64,000 nt of DNA from an uncultured Paraglaciecola sp. (GTDB taxonomy: Bacteria > Pseudomonadota > Gammaproteobacteria > Enterobacterales > Alteromonadaceae), in contig NZ_CAKZKO010000056.1 of NCBI RefSeq assembly GCF_937123705.1, forward strand, positions 62,001 to 126,000, read 5' to 3'. Under the pieces are notes generated by a model. The model did no database searches. It saw nothing but the letters and a program-made list of their open reading frames with translations, and had not been told where the DNA came from. Made by a program: the position numbers and the translations under genes. Positions 51,627 through 61,558 of this stretch are shown one piece after another (the first letter of the stretch is position 1; the number at the start of each line of letters is the position of its first letter).

Positions 51627-52160
51627 TTATCCTGAAAAAACCTGCCTTAGTTTTAAACCCAAGGCCGTGGAATAACCGTAAGATTTGGCCAGCACTTTAT
51701 GATTACCATCCAAAATGTAATAAGTGGGGTACCCTTGAATATTAAATTGCTGCTTTAATCCTGCATGTCCTAACAAAACTTGGCTCGTAATATTATGTTT
51801 ATCCGCAAAACTTTGTACCGCTTGTACATCTGCATAATCCAGCGCCACCCGCACAACATTGACTTTTTCTGGATCTAAATACTCTAAATTTCCGATACTT
51901 AAGGAGCAGACAGTGCACCAAGGGGCAAAAAAATAAATCAGCGTAGGTTTGCCTGGTGTTAATAATGGCTTAGTTTCACCATCTAGTGCCACCAGTCTTT
52001 GTTGTTTCACCAAAACGTGGCTGTTCAAAGCAAGTAAATTACGAGATTGCCATGCATCAATGGCAAAAAACACGCCGCAGATTAGCACCACATCCCTAAG
52101 CAAAATACGCCATTTAAGCGGCCTAATTTTGTTAGCTATGCTAGATAGAAATTCACTCAC
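51627..52160 (-). CDS. Membrane-anchored thioredoxin-like (TlpA-type) protein
   Basis: A 177-residue protein with one N-terminal membrane helix (about 20-36) and a periplasmic thioredoxin-like domain. The active site is W-C-T-V-C (Cys82/Cys85), preceded by the beta strand L-I-Y-F-F-A-P, and a cis-Pro is present in Q-G-Y-P-T-Y-Y-I-L-D. It likely reduces or transfers disulfides in the envelope, as TlpA/ResA or ScsD-like proteins do. It is monocistronic between the M14 peptidase and GAPDH genes. Confidence 0.82.
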   Translation of the reverse strand: MSEFLSSIANKIRPLKWRILLRDVVLICGVFFAIDAWQSRNLLALNSHVLVKQQRLVALDGETKPLLTPGKPTLIYFFAPWCTVCSLSIGNLEYLDPEKVNVVRVALDYADVQAVQSFADKHNITSQVLLGHAGLKQQFNIQGYPTYYILDGNHKVLAKSYGYSTALGLKLRQVFSG

Positions 52161-52235
52161 TGGTTTGCTTCCAATAAAAACCCGCCTAAGCGGGAATTTA
52201 AATCAGTTTTTTGGTTAATGACCCAATGTTATCAC

Positions 52236-53693
52236 CTATTTAGGCATATCCATTGGCAAACTTGGGTAAACCAAATCGGCCATATGTTGCAATACTTTCA
52301 TGACTTGGCAACTGTAACCAAATTCATTGTCGTACCACACATACAAAGTGGCTCGGCTACCAGACACAATAGTGGCCTGAGAGTCTACAACCGACGGCGC
52401 TCTGGTGCCGACTAAATCAGTCGATACTATCTCTTTCGATGCGGTAAAATTAATTTGCTGTTGCAAAGGCGAAAATAACGCGATGTCTCGCAAATATTCA
52501 TTTACCGCGGCTTTATCAGTCGACTCGCCTAGATGTAAATTCAAGATCGCTAAAGATACATTCGGGGTAGGTACACGAATAGAGCTACCTGTTAGTTTAC
52601 CTTCCAAAATAGGATAGGCTTTGGCCACAGCTGTTGCAGCTCCGGTTTCGGTGATCACCATATTCAGTGGCGCACTGCGACCACGGCGGTCACCTTTATG
52701 AAAATTATCAATGAGATTTTGATCATTAGTGTATGAATGCACGGTTTCAACGTGGCCACTTTCAATCGCGTATTTTTCATCCAATGCTTTCAGCACGGGT
52801 GTAATGGCGTTGGTAGTACAGCTGGCGGCAGATAAAATGGTATCGGTTGAGGCGATATCTTGATCATTTACGCCATACACAATATTTTTTATATTGCCTT
52901 TGCCGGGCGCCGTTAATAATACTTTTTTCACGCCTTTAGATTGTAAATGTTGGCCTAAGCCAGCTTCGTCACGCCACATGCCAGTGTTGTCCACCACAAC
53001 CGCATCTTTAATCCCGTATTGGGTATAGTCGACTTCGGTTGGGCCATTGGCATAAATCACTTGAATATAAGAGCCATTGGCTTTAATGGCATTACGCTCT
53101 TCATCTATGGTGATACTGCCATTAAACGGCCCATGTACCGAATCACGTCTTAGCAGGCTGGCGCGTTTTTCTAAGTCGCCTTCTTTACCACCGCGCACCA
53201 CTATGGCTTTTAGGCGTAGTTTGTTGTTGGTGCCTTGTCGTTCAATTAACAATCTGGCTAGCAATCGCCCTATTCGACCAAATCCATACAACACCACATC
53301 TTGGGGTTGTTGCTGGTCTCGCACATTGACTATGTCTTTTAATTGCTCAGATAAATATTCTTCAATAGAAAGGTTGGAGAATGCCGAGTCATAATGATAA
53401 CCGTAAGCTAATTTGCCTAGATCAATATGCGCAGGTGCCAATTCCATTTTATTGATTGCTTCAAGCAATGGCCAACTTTCTCTAAGGCGTAATTTCTGCT
53501 TTTCTTTGAGCCTAACTGTGCGATGGGCTTTAATAATTTCGATGGCACTGGCACCTAGTAACGGCCGACCATACACTGATATTTCAATAGCTCGATTACG
53601 ATACAATTTACCTAGAATGGGTTGCATTTGTTCAGCAAACTCTTGCCTTTCTTGCCAACTTCCTAATAGTTCCTGCTCTAACTGCTGATTCAT
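52236..53693 (-). CDS. Glyceraldehyde-3-phosphate dehydrogenase, long form with N-terminal extension
   Basis: A 485-residue GAPDH with about 140 residues in front of the NAD-binding fold. The Rossmann motif is V-V-L-Y-G-F-G-R-I-G-R-L-L, the catalytic cysteine is Cys292 in A-A-S-C-T-T-N, and V-H-S-Y-T-N-D-Q-N holds the partner histidine. I choose the ATG at 53693 (M-N-Q-Q-L-E-Q-E); a longer frame to 53765 lacks support. Such long GAPDHs are known in Vibrio, Shewanella and Bacteroidetes and are thought to act in gluconeogenesis or redox balance (family knowledge, not shown here). A standard gapA lies 2.4 kb away on the other strand. Confidence 0.9.
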   Translation of the reverse strand: MNQQLEQELLGSWQERQEFAEQMQPILGKLYRNRAIEISVYGRPLLGASAIEIIKAHRTVRLKEKQKLRLRESWPLLEAINKMELAPAHIDLGKLAYGYHYDSAFSNLSIEEYLSEQLKDIVNVRDQQQPQDVVLYGFGRIGRLLARLLIERQGTNNKLRLKAIVVRGGKEGDLEKRASLLRRDSVHGPFNGSITIDEERNAIKANGSYIQVIYANGPTEVDYTQYGIKDAVVVDNTGMWRDEAGLGQHLQSKGVKKVLLTAPGKGNIKNIVYGVNDQDIASTDTILSAASCTTNAITPVLKALDEKYAIESGHVETVHSYTNDQNLIDNFHKGDRRGRSAPLNMVITETGAATAVAKAYPILEGKLTGSSIRVPTPNVSLAILNLHLGESTDKAAVNEYLRDIALFSPLQQQINFTASKEIVSTDLVGTRAPSVVDSQATIVSGSRATLYVWYDNEFGYSCQVMKVLQHMADLVYPSLPMDMPK

Positions 53694-53977
53694 ACATGCC
53701 CGTCCAATTTCTGAGAGTAATACCAAATTGGCGGGCATTCTAATCAAGGACGCAGCAAGAACCAAATTGTTTAAAAATTACGATTTTCATAAGAAACGAT
53801 AATTAAAATGATATTTTTAGGTAATTAATTACCAAATCAAAATACAGACAAAAAGAAAGCTTCATTGAGTGACAGTTTTTGCAAGATCTCCCCGAGAAAT
53901 ACACAAGATTAGGCAGGTTTGTGAAATTAACTTTCACAAAAAAATCTCTATTAATCATTTTTAAGCGAGCTATGTGT

Positions 53978-55798
53978 TCAATTTTCAAAAAAAGTATCTG
54001 ATACTTGCTCTTTGGGATAGGAACCTAACTCTACACCCAAATCCTGTTCATCACACTGCCATAATCGCTTTCGGTAAGATGTGATGTCATTAGCTAAGAC
54101 CGAACTTGATTGCGTAGAATCTGCTTCCCCATGGACATTTCGGTGTGAAATCACCCCATAGTCCGACAGTTTCTTTCTTAGATCCATAGGTATAGTGCTT
54201 ACATCTTCTGCCATCACAACACATTGATGTCTATGGCTCTGCAGTGCCAAGATAGCCAACAAATCATCTAGCGGGTAATACAGGTAAGCACCTTCTTTAG
54301 CGTAATCATCTTTGGGCATCCACCATAATTTCAATAACGACATCACATGATCGATTCTTAGCGCTCCAGTATCGCCCATAATGGTATCTAGCATGTCGAT
54401 AAACGGCTGATATTGCTGTTGGTAGAGTTTTTCTGGATCCATAGGCGCGGTTTTCCAATTGTTTCCTAAGGGTGTTAGTTCATCTGGCGGTGCGCCTATA
54501 CTCGCGTCGCAGCAATATAATGTATCATTGCCCCACAACTCAGCCCTACCATCACTGACTCCTACCGCAACATTACGGTACAAACCAATTAACATATCAT
54601 TGCTTTTGGCAATTTGATTAACCTGTTCTAGCTGTGATGCACCTTGCCATTGCAACCACAGAAAAAATCTCACTCGTTGGACATGCTCTGTTGCGAAAGT
54701 TTTCACAGCAGGATTGTTAACATCTGATAGTTCCTTGGGAAACTCAAATATCCCCTCAGACGACTCCTGTTGTGCCAGCAGACTCTCTTGTATAGTTTGA
54801 TATAACGCGAAGTATTGTAAACTACTGCCACCATCTGCAACAAAGGACGTAAACTCAGTGTTTGACGTCAGATAGTGACTGTTTTGATATTCGAAAATAA
54901 ACTCGAGCACCCTTAATTTGAGCGCCGATACTCGCTCATAATCCGTTACGTCCGCTGTCCGAGCTTCTTGTAAATTAAGTTGAAAGGCACTGTCATTGAC
55001 TATGCCTTGAGTACTGGCATGTTGATAACCATCAAGCATTGTTTCATCGATATAAATAGAGTTTAACCAGCGACGCGAATAAGGAGCAAAAGGGCTGCAA
55101 TCATTAGGCTGTGCCGAAACCAATGCATGATCAGCACTAAATCCAACAAATTGCGCACCTTGTTTCGCTAATTTTTCAGTAAGTAATCCTAAATCTGTAA
55201 AAGTTCCCACTCCCCAATTGTCTTCACTGTCGATGCAATTCAAAGGCGCGGTGATGCCCCAGACTTTCTCACCTCTAGTTAACGCCTTAGACCTAAAGCA
55301 ACTAGGTGGCGCCAAAATAATTTTCATGCTCCCCAATACATCCTGATCAATAACTAATGAGAGCGAGTGATAACCCAATGGAAGTTCTATTGGAATATCA
55401 ATGATGTACTCTTGAAATTCCATATCTTCAATATGCACCACATTTGTTAGTTGACCTTCAATAGGTACAAATTGATGTGAGAGAACGCCATCTTGTTGAG
55501 TATCAATCTGAGCGATATATTCATCAGTCACCAGTTCAATAGGTAGACGCACAACCACTTGAAAGGGGTCTTCAATACGTAAAACTTGTACAGGATTTAA
55601 CACCGACAACCATGCATTGTTGCTATTGTCTTGAACTTGTTTGAGCAACAAATCGGGATCATGCATCTGGTACCCCATTGTAGCCAGTAACTTCCTTTTT
55701 GTTTCTGGCGTGATGGTCATAGATGTGCCCCAAGCGTCCTTGTAACTTGATTCAATTCCACGATATTCCGCTAACTGGTCGAGCAACGAAGATGTCAT
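53978..55798 (-). CDS. GH77 4-alpha-glucanotransferase-like protein (MalQ), C-terminally short
   Basis: A 606-residue MalQ homologue; the family usually has ~690-730 residues. The N-terminal domains and barrel are recognisable: W-G-I-T-A-P-L-N-C-I-D-S-E-D-N-W-G-V-G-T-F-T-D-L, nucleophile Asp483 (R-I-D-H-V), acid/base Glu531 (M-A-E-D-V-S) and stabiliser Asp571. The third motif, however, reads A-N-D-I-T where the family has T-H-D-x-P-T, the Glu-Asp gap is ~15 residues shorter than usual, and the chain stops 35 residues after Asp571, so the last ~90-110 residues of the family are missing. Activity may be lost or changed. No remnant of the missing end was found downstream. It is divergent from gapA. 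Confidence 0.8.
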   Translation of the reverse strand: MTSSLLDQLAEYRGIESSYKDAWGTSMTITPETKRKLLATMGYQMHDPDLLLKQVQDNSNNAWLSVLNPVQVLRIEDPFQVVVRLPIELVTDEYIAQIDTQQDGVLSHQFVPIEGQLTNVVHIEDMEFQEYIIDIPIELPLGYHSLSLVIDQDVLGSMKIILAPPSCFRSKALTRGEKVWGITAPLNCIDSEDNWGVGTFTDLGLLTEKLAKQGAQFVGFSADHALVSAQPNDCSPFAPYSRRWLNSIYIDETMLDGYQHASTQGIVNDSAFQLNLQEARTADVTDYERVSALKLRVLEFIFEYQNSHYLTSNTEFTSFVADGGSSLQYFALYQTIQESLLAQQESSEGIFEFPKELSDVNNPAVKTFATEHVQRVRFFLWLQWQGASQLEQVNQIAKSNDMLIGLYRNVAVGVSDGRAELWGNDTLYCCDASIGAPPDELTPLGNNWKTAPMDPEKLYQQQYQPFIDMLDTIMGDTGALRIDHVMSLLKLWWMPKDDYAKEGAYLYYPLDDLLAILALQSHRHQCVVMAEDVSTIPMDLRKKLSDYGVISHRNVHGEADSTQSSSVLANDITSYRKRLWQCDEQDLGVELGSYPKEQVSDTFFEN

Positions 55799-57124
<1,326 letters not shown>

Positions 57125-57144
57125 CACCTTCAAATCAATGTGTT

Positions 57145-57184
57145 AAAAAGGCGGTTAGAGCTTCAATACTTTTCCGCCTTTTTT
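57145..57184 (+). terminator. Hairpin with T-run after gapA
   Basis: AAAAAGGCGG (57145-57154) pairs with CCGCCTTTTT (57174-57183) around a 19-base loop, followed by further T. It would end most gapA transcripts and leave the mutarotase at a lower level. Confidence 0.65.
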
Positions 57185-57205
57185 GATTTTTGAGAGATAA
57201 TATAA

Positions 57206-58045
57206 ATGCATCTAACTGACTCTACCTCGATAATCACTCGAGACAAAGTGCAAATATTGCTGGTTGAAAACTCATTTGCTAAAACAGAAATCTCGTTATT
57301 TGGAGCACAGGTTTTAAGTTTTATTCCAAAACATGATAACCGCGACCGGTTATGGGTCAGTCAACGGGCTATATTTGATGGTAAAAAGCCGATCCGTGGT
57401 GGTATCCCCATTTGTTGGCCATGGTTTGGCGCACATTCAAACCAGGCAGATGTCGCGGCACACGGCTATGTACGCACCCAAATATGGAAAATTCAACTGA
57501 CAGAAGAAACCGCTTCCGGAACAACTATCACCTTTATGCCCAAAACAAGTGCAGGTCAAGGATTTACAGGCAAAGCACAACTCACCCTAATTGTTCATGT
57601 TGGAAAACAGCTTAGTGTACAACTACACACTTCTAACCTAGGTGAAACTTCATTTAGTTTTAATTGCGCACTTCACAGCTACTTTGCAATTTCTGATATC
57701 AATGAAACTAAATTATTGGGGTTGTCTGGGCAATATCTAGATAAAACGAGGCACAATAAAGTATTTGAAACGCCCCACCCCTACCAGTTTAACGAAGAAA
57801 TCGATAGAGTCCACCTTCATAAACCAGAACGACTTACCATTAACCATGGGCATATCAAAACTCAAATATTCTCATCGGGACACGATAGCGTAGTGATTTG
57901 GAATCCATGGTTAGACAAATCAACCACAATGGAAGATATGCTAGAGCAAAGTTATCTAACTATGTTATGCGTTGAAACCGCAGTTACTCAAGGGCAAATA
58001 GTCTTACCAAGAGCGACCCATATTCTTGAACAAACAATCGACTAA
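57206..58045 (+). CDS. D-hexose-6-phosphate mutarotase (YeaD-like)
   Basis: A 279-residue galactose-mutarotase-fold protein (aldose 1-epimerase superfamily), similar to E. coli YeaD and yeast YMR099c, which equilibrate anomers of glucose-6-phosphate. The G-A-Q-V-L-S-F-I-P and R-G-G-I-P-I-C-W-P-W-F-G segments are characteristic; the histidine in A-L-H-S-Y-F and the glutamate in C-V-E-T-A-V are the likely catalytic residues. It lies 81 bases after gapA behind a terminator. Confidence 0.9.
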   Translation: MHLTDSTSIITRDKVQILLVENSFAKTEISLFGAQVLSFIPKHDNRDRLWVSQRAIFDGKKPIRGGIPICWPWFGAHSNQADVAAHGYVRTQIWKIQLTEETASGTTITFMPKTSAGQGFTGKAQLTLIVHVGKQLSVQLHTSNLGETSFSFNCALHSYFAISDINETKLLGLSGQYLDKTRHNKVFETPHPYQFNEEIDRVHLHKPERLTINHGHIKTQIFSSGHDSVVIWNPWLDKSTTMEDMLEQSYLTMLCVETAVTQGQIVLPRATHILEQTID

Positions 58046-58065
58046 AAATAAATCAAAACAAAAAG

Positions 58066-58100
58066 TAAAAAGCCCAAACCTTGGTGATTTGGGCTTTTTA
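58066..58100. terminator. Bidirectional intrinsic terminator
   Basis: TAAAAAGCCCAAA (58066-58078) and TTTGGGCTTTTTA (58088-58100) form a perfect 13-bp stem with a 9-base loop and T-runs on both strands. It serves the mutarotase gene on the plus strand and the PEP-CTERM gene on the minus strand. Confidence 0.88.
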
Positions 58101-58128
58101 TTGACAAGCATCGATAAATCGAAACTAT

Positions 58129-58902
58129 TTACTTACTTTTTCTAAGTAACCTTAATCCCAGTAATGTGGGAACAAGTAAAAGTAATGTTGACGGCTCTGG
58201 GATCCCAGTCACATCAATATCATCAACTCCACCAAAACGAATATTATCAATAGCAAATCCAGCAGGCTCAGCGCCTACCAAATCAAGAAATACTCCGGCA
58301 ATAGAGGCAGTTTGATCGTCGGTTACAAGTCCTAAAAATTCTATGCCTGTTACAGTATTAGCAACAGAACCAATTAGGCTGCCATCTCTAGCAAAAGCAG
58401 TAATAGCCGTTGATCCAATAGCATCAAAAAAGCCACCATCAAAACCTACCCCAAACTGATCAGAACTAAACAGTATTGCAATCCCACCATTATATTCTGG
58501 AGTACCGCTTAAAACAGGACTCGTTGGATTGGCACCATCAGTCGTAATAAAAGTATCTGTCGAACTTGCATCTAAGCCTAAAGCTCCTGTGGGAGAGCCA
58601 ACAATACATGCAGATGCTGCTGCACCAGGACAATCAATTGCAGCGTTTAAACTTAACATTTGCCCATTAAACCAACCAGCAAAACTTACATCAGGATCAC
58701 TAATATCCCCAGAATAGTCTGTTGGTGTATAGAATGGATTAACAGTATTAACAGCAAATTCTGAGAATGTAATTTGCCCTGCGCCGGCATTAAAATCAGT
58801 ATCAGATACTTTTAAAATACCTGCTGCGGCGATATTAACTATCATCATGGAAGATACCACTATGGAAGATAGTAATAATTTATTCGTAAACTTGGTTTTC
58901 AT
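58129..58902 (-). CDS. PEP-CTERM sorting domain protein
   Basis: A 257-residue exported protein with a signal peptide (residues ~8-27, ends A-A-A) and a C-terminal PEP-CTERM tripartite signal: G-I-P-E-P-S-T, a hydrophobic helix, then R-L-L-R-K-S-K. Such tails are recognised by exosortase (EpsH/XrtA) in exopolysaccharide-producing Gram-negatives. The body is a beta-rich, Gly/Asp/Ala/Thr-rich domain with no further motif that I know; F-D-G-G-F-F-D-A-I-G and A-G-V-F-L-D-L-V-G-A-E-P suggest a jelly-roll surface or matrix protein. It is monocistronic, with terminator on its 3' side. No exosortase gene is in the window. Confidence 0.85.
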   Translation of the reverse strand: MKTKFTNKLLLSSIVVSSMMIVNIAAAGILKVSDTDFNAGAGQITFSEFAVNTVNPFYTPTDYSGDISDPDVSFAGWFNGQMLSLNAAIDCPGAAASACIVGSPTGALGLDASSTDTFITTDGANPTSPVLSGTPEYNGGIAILFSSDQFGVGFDGGFFDAIGSTAITAFARDGSLIGSVANTVTGIEFLGLVTDDQTASIAGVFLDLVGAEPAGFAIDNIRFGGVDDIDVTGIPEPSTLLLLVPTLLGLRLLRKSK

Positions 58903-59207
58903 AATATAAAACTCCTATTTTATTTTAGCCTTAATGTTGAAGTGATTGTTGGAACTTCAGGGGTATCCATACAACTAGGCCAACACAAGCAATTTTAATA
59001 CCAATGTTAATTTATTGTTATTTTTCAGTACATTACTTTTTTAGTGGTTTAATTTTTATACAACTTGTAAAAATAGTTGACATTTATATTCATTCTCAAA
59101 AATTCTATTCCTTGATAAAATCGTATGAATTCCGTGATACTTTCGGGACATCTTCCGCTCACAATTTCTTTCGTTACTTAAATAAACCTAAAAACGAAGG
59201 AAATACC
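58903..59207 (+). promoter_or_regulatory. Promoter region of the spondin-domain operon
   Basis: This 305-base AT-rich gap separates the divergent PEP-CTERM and first spondin genes. TTGATA (59112-59117), a 17-base spacer and TGATAC (59135-59140) make a good sigma-70 promoter ~70 bases before the ATG, and GAAGG precedes the start. No gene is seen in it; an open frame running back to 59004 is untranslated leader. Confidence 0.5.
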
Positions 59208-59909
59208 ATGAAGAAATTATATACACTTTTTAGCCTTGGGTTAGTCGCTATAGCTGCTCATCAAGCAATGGCTGCTGATTTAACTATTGAAGTGCAAAAC
59301 CTAACACAAGGCATATATTTCACCCCAGTAGGCGTAGTCGCGCATTCGCCTGATGCTAGTCTTTTTGAAGTAGGAGAAGCCGCTTCTCCAGAAATTCAAG
59401 CTATGGCTGAAGGTGGCTCGCTTGCTGGCATTACCACTATTGCCGACTCTGTTGGTGCGGATATGTTAGCTGAATCTGCAGCTGGACCTTTAGGGCCAAC
59501 TAAGTCAGTTTCTGGCAACCTTATGACAGCTGATGGCAACACCGTTTTGTCTGTGGTTGCCATGGTGTTACCTTCGAATGATGGGTTTGTAGGCCTCGAT
59601 AACTGGACTATTCCTACTGAAGCTGGCACTTATACCGTTTATCTCAATGCCTATGATGCAGGAACCGAAGCAAACGACGAAATTGTGGGTGGTGGCGCGC
59701 CTGGCACGCCTGGTTTCCCACCAGCCCCCTTTCTGACTGATTTAGGATCTGGAGGTAGCGGCATTACCAATTCTGAAGCCAACACCACTGTGCATATTCA
59801 CCCCGGCAACATTGGTGACGACTCAGCAACAGACGGTGCAAGTGATGTGAAAAACAGCGTACATCGTTGGTTGAATCCGGTAGCTAAAGTAACAGTAACG
59901 GTAAACTAA
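59208..59909 (+). CDS. Secreted spondin-domain protein
   Basis: A 233-residue exported protein: signal peptide residues 1-22 (ends A-M-A), then a spondin N-terminal-like domain over nearly the whole chain. Key stretches are I-E-V-Q-N-L-T-Q-G-I-Y-F-T-P-V-G-V-V-A-H, L-F-E-V-G-E-A-A-S, A-M-A-E-G-G and V-H-I-H-P-G-N near the end. Bacterial spondin-domain proteins are common in Alteromonadales and their role is unknown; the eukaryotic domain binds extracellular matrix and a metal. I start at 59208, where a good ribosome site (GAAGG) and signal peptide begin. A paralogue follows after 10 bases. Confidence 0.82.
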   Translation: MKKLYTLFSLGLVAIAAHQAMAADLTIEVQNLTQGIYFTPVGVVAHSPDASLFEVGEAASPEIQAMAEGGSLAGITTIADSVGADMLAESAAGPLGPTKSVSGNLMTADGNTVLSVVAMVLPSNDGFVGLDNWTIPTEAGTYTVYLNAYDAGTEANDEIVGGGAPGTPGFPPAPFLTDLGSGGSGITNSEANTTVHIHPGNIGDDSATDGASDVKNSVHRWLNPVAKVTVTVN

Positions 59910-59919
59910 GGAGGCTGTT

Positions 59920-60657
59920 ATGTTTACATCAATCAAAACCAAAAAGCTTCAAATATCTGCGGCCTTGCTACTGGCCCTTGGCCTCAGTGCTTGTGGCGAA
60001 GATGAAGTGGAAGTCATCAGAGAAGTTGAGGTGATTGTAGAAGTACCGGCAGAAATACCCGACCCTGTTGATTACAGTTACGAGGTCACTGTTACCAACT
60101 TAACTAATTCTCAACCATTATCTCCTGTCGCAGTAGTACTTCACGCTTCGGGAAAACTATGGACTATTGGTGGCGTCCCCTCAGTTGAATTAGAAAAAAT
60201 AGCTGAAGGTGGTGACAACTCTGGGCTATTAAATTTGGGCATGGCTTCCGCATCGGGTATGGGAATTATTGGCCCGGGTGGCAACGAAACGGTGTCGGTC
60301 ACCATTCAAGATGTTATGGATGCAAAGTTAACTGTCGCCACTATGTTAGTGAATACAAATGATGCGTTTAGTGGACTCAATGCCTTTGACCTAAGTCAAT
60401 TGGCAGTGGGAGAAAGCTGGTCAGAAAACGTAGGTGTGTATGACTCTGGATCAGAAGTGAATTCTGAAGCCGTTGGTACCATGCCTGGCCCTGCAGATGG
60501 CGGCGAAGGTTTTAACGCCATGCGCAACGACACCGGATATGTATCTATGCACCCAGGGTTGGTCACTAATGATGATGGATTAAACGCCTCTGTGTTGACT
60601 GTTGAGCACAAGTTTGACAATCCTGCGGTTCGAATCAAGGTCACGCGAACTGAATAA
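59920..60657 (+). CDS. Spondin-domain lipoprotein
   Basis: A 245-residue lipoprotein (L-S-A-C lipobox, Cys ~26) with a strongly acidic, Glu/Val-rich stalk (residues ~28-48) followed by a spondin-like domain: Y-E-V-T-V-T-N-L-T-N-S-Q-P-L-S-P-V-A-V-V-L-H, I-A-E-G-G-D-N-S-G-L and Y-V-S-M-H-P-G-L. It is a diverged copy of the gene upstream (10-base gap, same strand), and the ribosome site AGGAGG is strong. One partner is secreted and the other anchored, so they may work as a pair at the cell envelope. Function unknown. Confidence 0.82.
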   Translation: MFTSIKTKKLQISAALLLALGLSACGEDEVEVIREVEVIVEVPAEIPDPVDYSYEVTVTNLTNSQPLSPVAVVLHASGKLWTIGGVPSVELEKIAEGGDNSGLLNLGMASASGMGIIGPGGNETVSVTIQDVMDAKLTVATMLVNTNDAFSGLNAFDLSQLAVGESWSENVGVYDSGSEVNSEAVGTMPGPADGGEGFNAMRNDTGYVSMHPGLVTNDDGLNASVLTVEHKFDNPAVRIKVTRTE

Positions 60658-60753
60658 ATATCCATTTAATTCAATACGTTAAACAGAAATCATAAAAGAC
60701 AAAGACCATCTTACAGCGGTTTCTGTGACATCTTTTGAAATAGTATGGCAAGT

Positions 60754-60786
60754 AAGGCGTTCTTTGTAATACGAAGAGCGCCTTTT
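60754..60786 (+). terminator. Terminator between spondin genes and the two-component pair
   Basis: AAGGCGTTCTT (60754-60764) pairs with AAGAGCGCCTT (60774-60784) with one G-U pair, a 9-base loop and a T-run. It ends the spondin operon 97 bases past its last stop and before the response regulator gene. Confidence 0.75.
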
Positions 60787-60820
60787 AGTTAATAAAAATA
60801 CCCCAAATGGAGTCATGTGA

Positions 60821-61546
60821 ATGTCAGATAATGTATTAATCGTTGAAGATGATCATGATATAGCCAACCTAATTCGGGTTAATTTACTTGAGCTAGGTGT
60901 TGAGACCGAACATCAAGACAATGGCGACCAAGCATTGCAACAGGCCCTAACTAAGCCATATTCGCTGCTGTTGCTTGATGTGATGTTACCCGGTACTAAT
61001 GGTTTAGATATTTGCCGACAAGTGCGCGAACAAAAACCAGAACAAGCTATCATAATGCTGACGGCAAAAAGCTCAGAAATCGACAGAGTGTTGGGGTTAG
61101 AGTTGGGTGCCGACGACTACATGACTAAACCTTTCAGTGTGCGAGAATTACAAGCCCGTGTGCGCTCCCAATTGCGAAAAGCTCATTTAATTCAACAAAG
61201 TAGTGTAAATAATACGGAAGTTGCAGGTAAACCTTTAGTCATTGGCAACTTGAGTATCGACCAGAAAAATCATCAAGCAATATTTAACAAGCTTTTATTA
61301 GAACTTACCGCCACAGAATTTGAATTATTACACCATTTAGCCAGTCACCCTCACCAAGTATTTAGTCGTAATCAATTATTGGAATCGGTTTGGGGATATA
61401 ACCACAGCGGTTATGAGCACACAGTGAATTCACACATCAACCGACTGCGCGCAAAAATAGAACAAGACGCCACCTCACCACAAATTGTGCAAACCGTTTG
61501 GGGCGTAGGCTATAAATTTAACCCTCATGGGGTTGAGGCTGCTTAG
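60821..61546 (+). CDS. OmpR/PhoB-family response regulator
   Basis: A 241-residue response regulator. The receiver domain (1-~120) has acidic residues V-E-D-D-H near 8-12, phosphoacceptor Asp53 (L-L-D-V-M-L-P-G) and the conserved K in M-T-K-P-F. The C-terminal winged helix (~140-236) shows L-T-A-T-E-F-E-L-L and H-I-N-R-L-R-A-K-I-E, ending V-W-G-V-G-Y-K-F. GGAG precedes the start. The histidine kinase gene follows after 12 bases. Targets are unknown; the nearby spondin genes are candidates by proximity only. Confidence 0.93.
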   Translation: MSDNVLIVEDDHDIANLIRVNLLELGVETEHQDNGDQALQQALTKPYSLLLLDVMLPGTNGLDICRQVREQKPEQAIIMLTAKSSEIDRVLGLELGADDYMTKPFSVRELQARVRSQLRKAHLIQQSSVNNTEVAGKPLVIGNLSIDQKNHQAIFNKLLLELTATEFELLHHLASHPHQVFSRNQLLESVWGYNHSGYEHTVNSHINRLRAKIEQDATSPQIVQTVWGVGYKFNPHGVEAA

Positions 61547-61558
61547 GAATTATTAGAT

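Noticed and set aside
53694..53977. Missing C-terminal MalQ fragment in the gap after the short gene
   Set aside because: The 61-codon frame there and the other frames show none of the conserved MalQ end (N-I-P-G-T, N-W-R-R-K).
59004..59207. Longer N-terminus for the first spondin gene
   Set aside because: The extra 68 codons precede a clear ribosome site and signal peptide at 59208 and contain the likely promoter.
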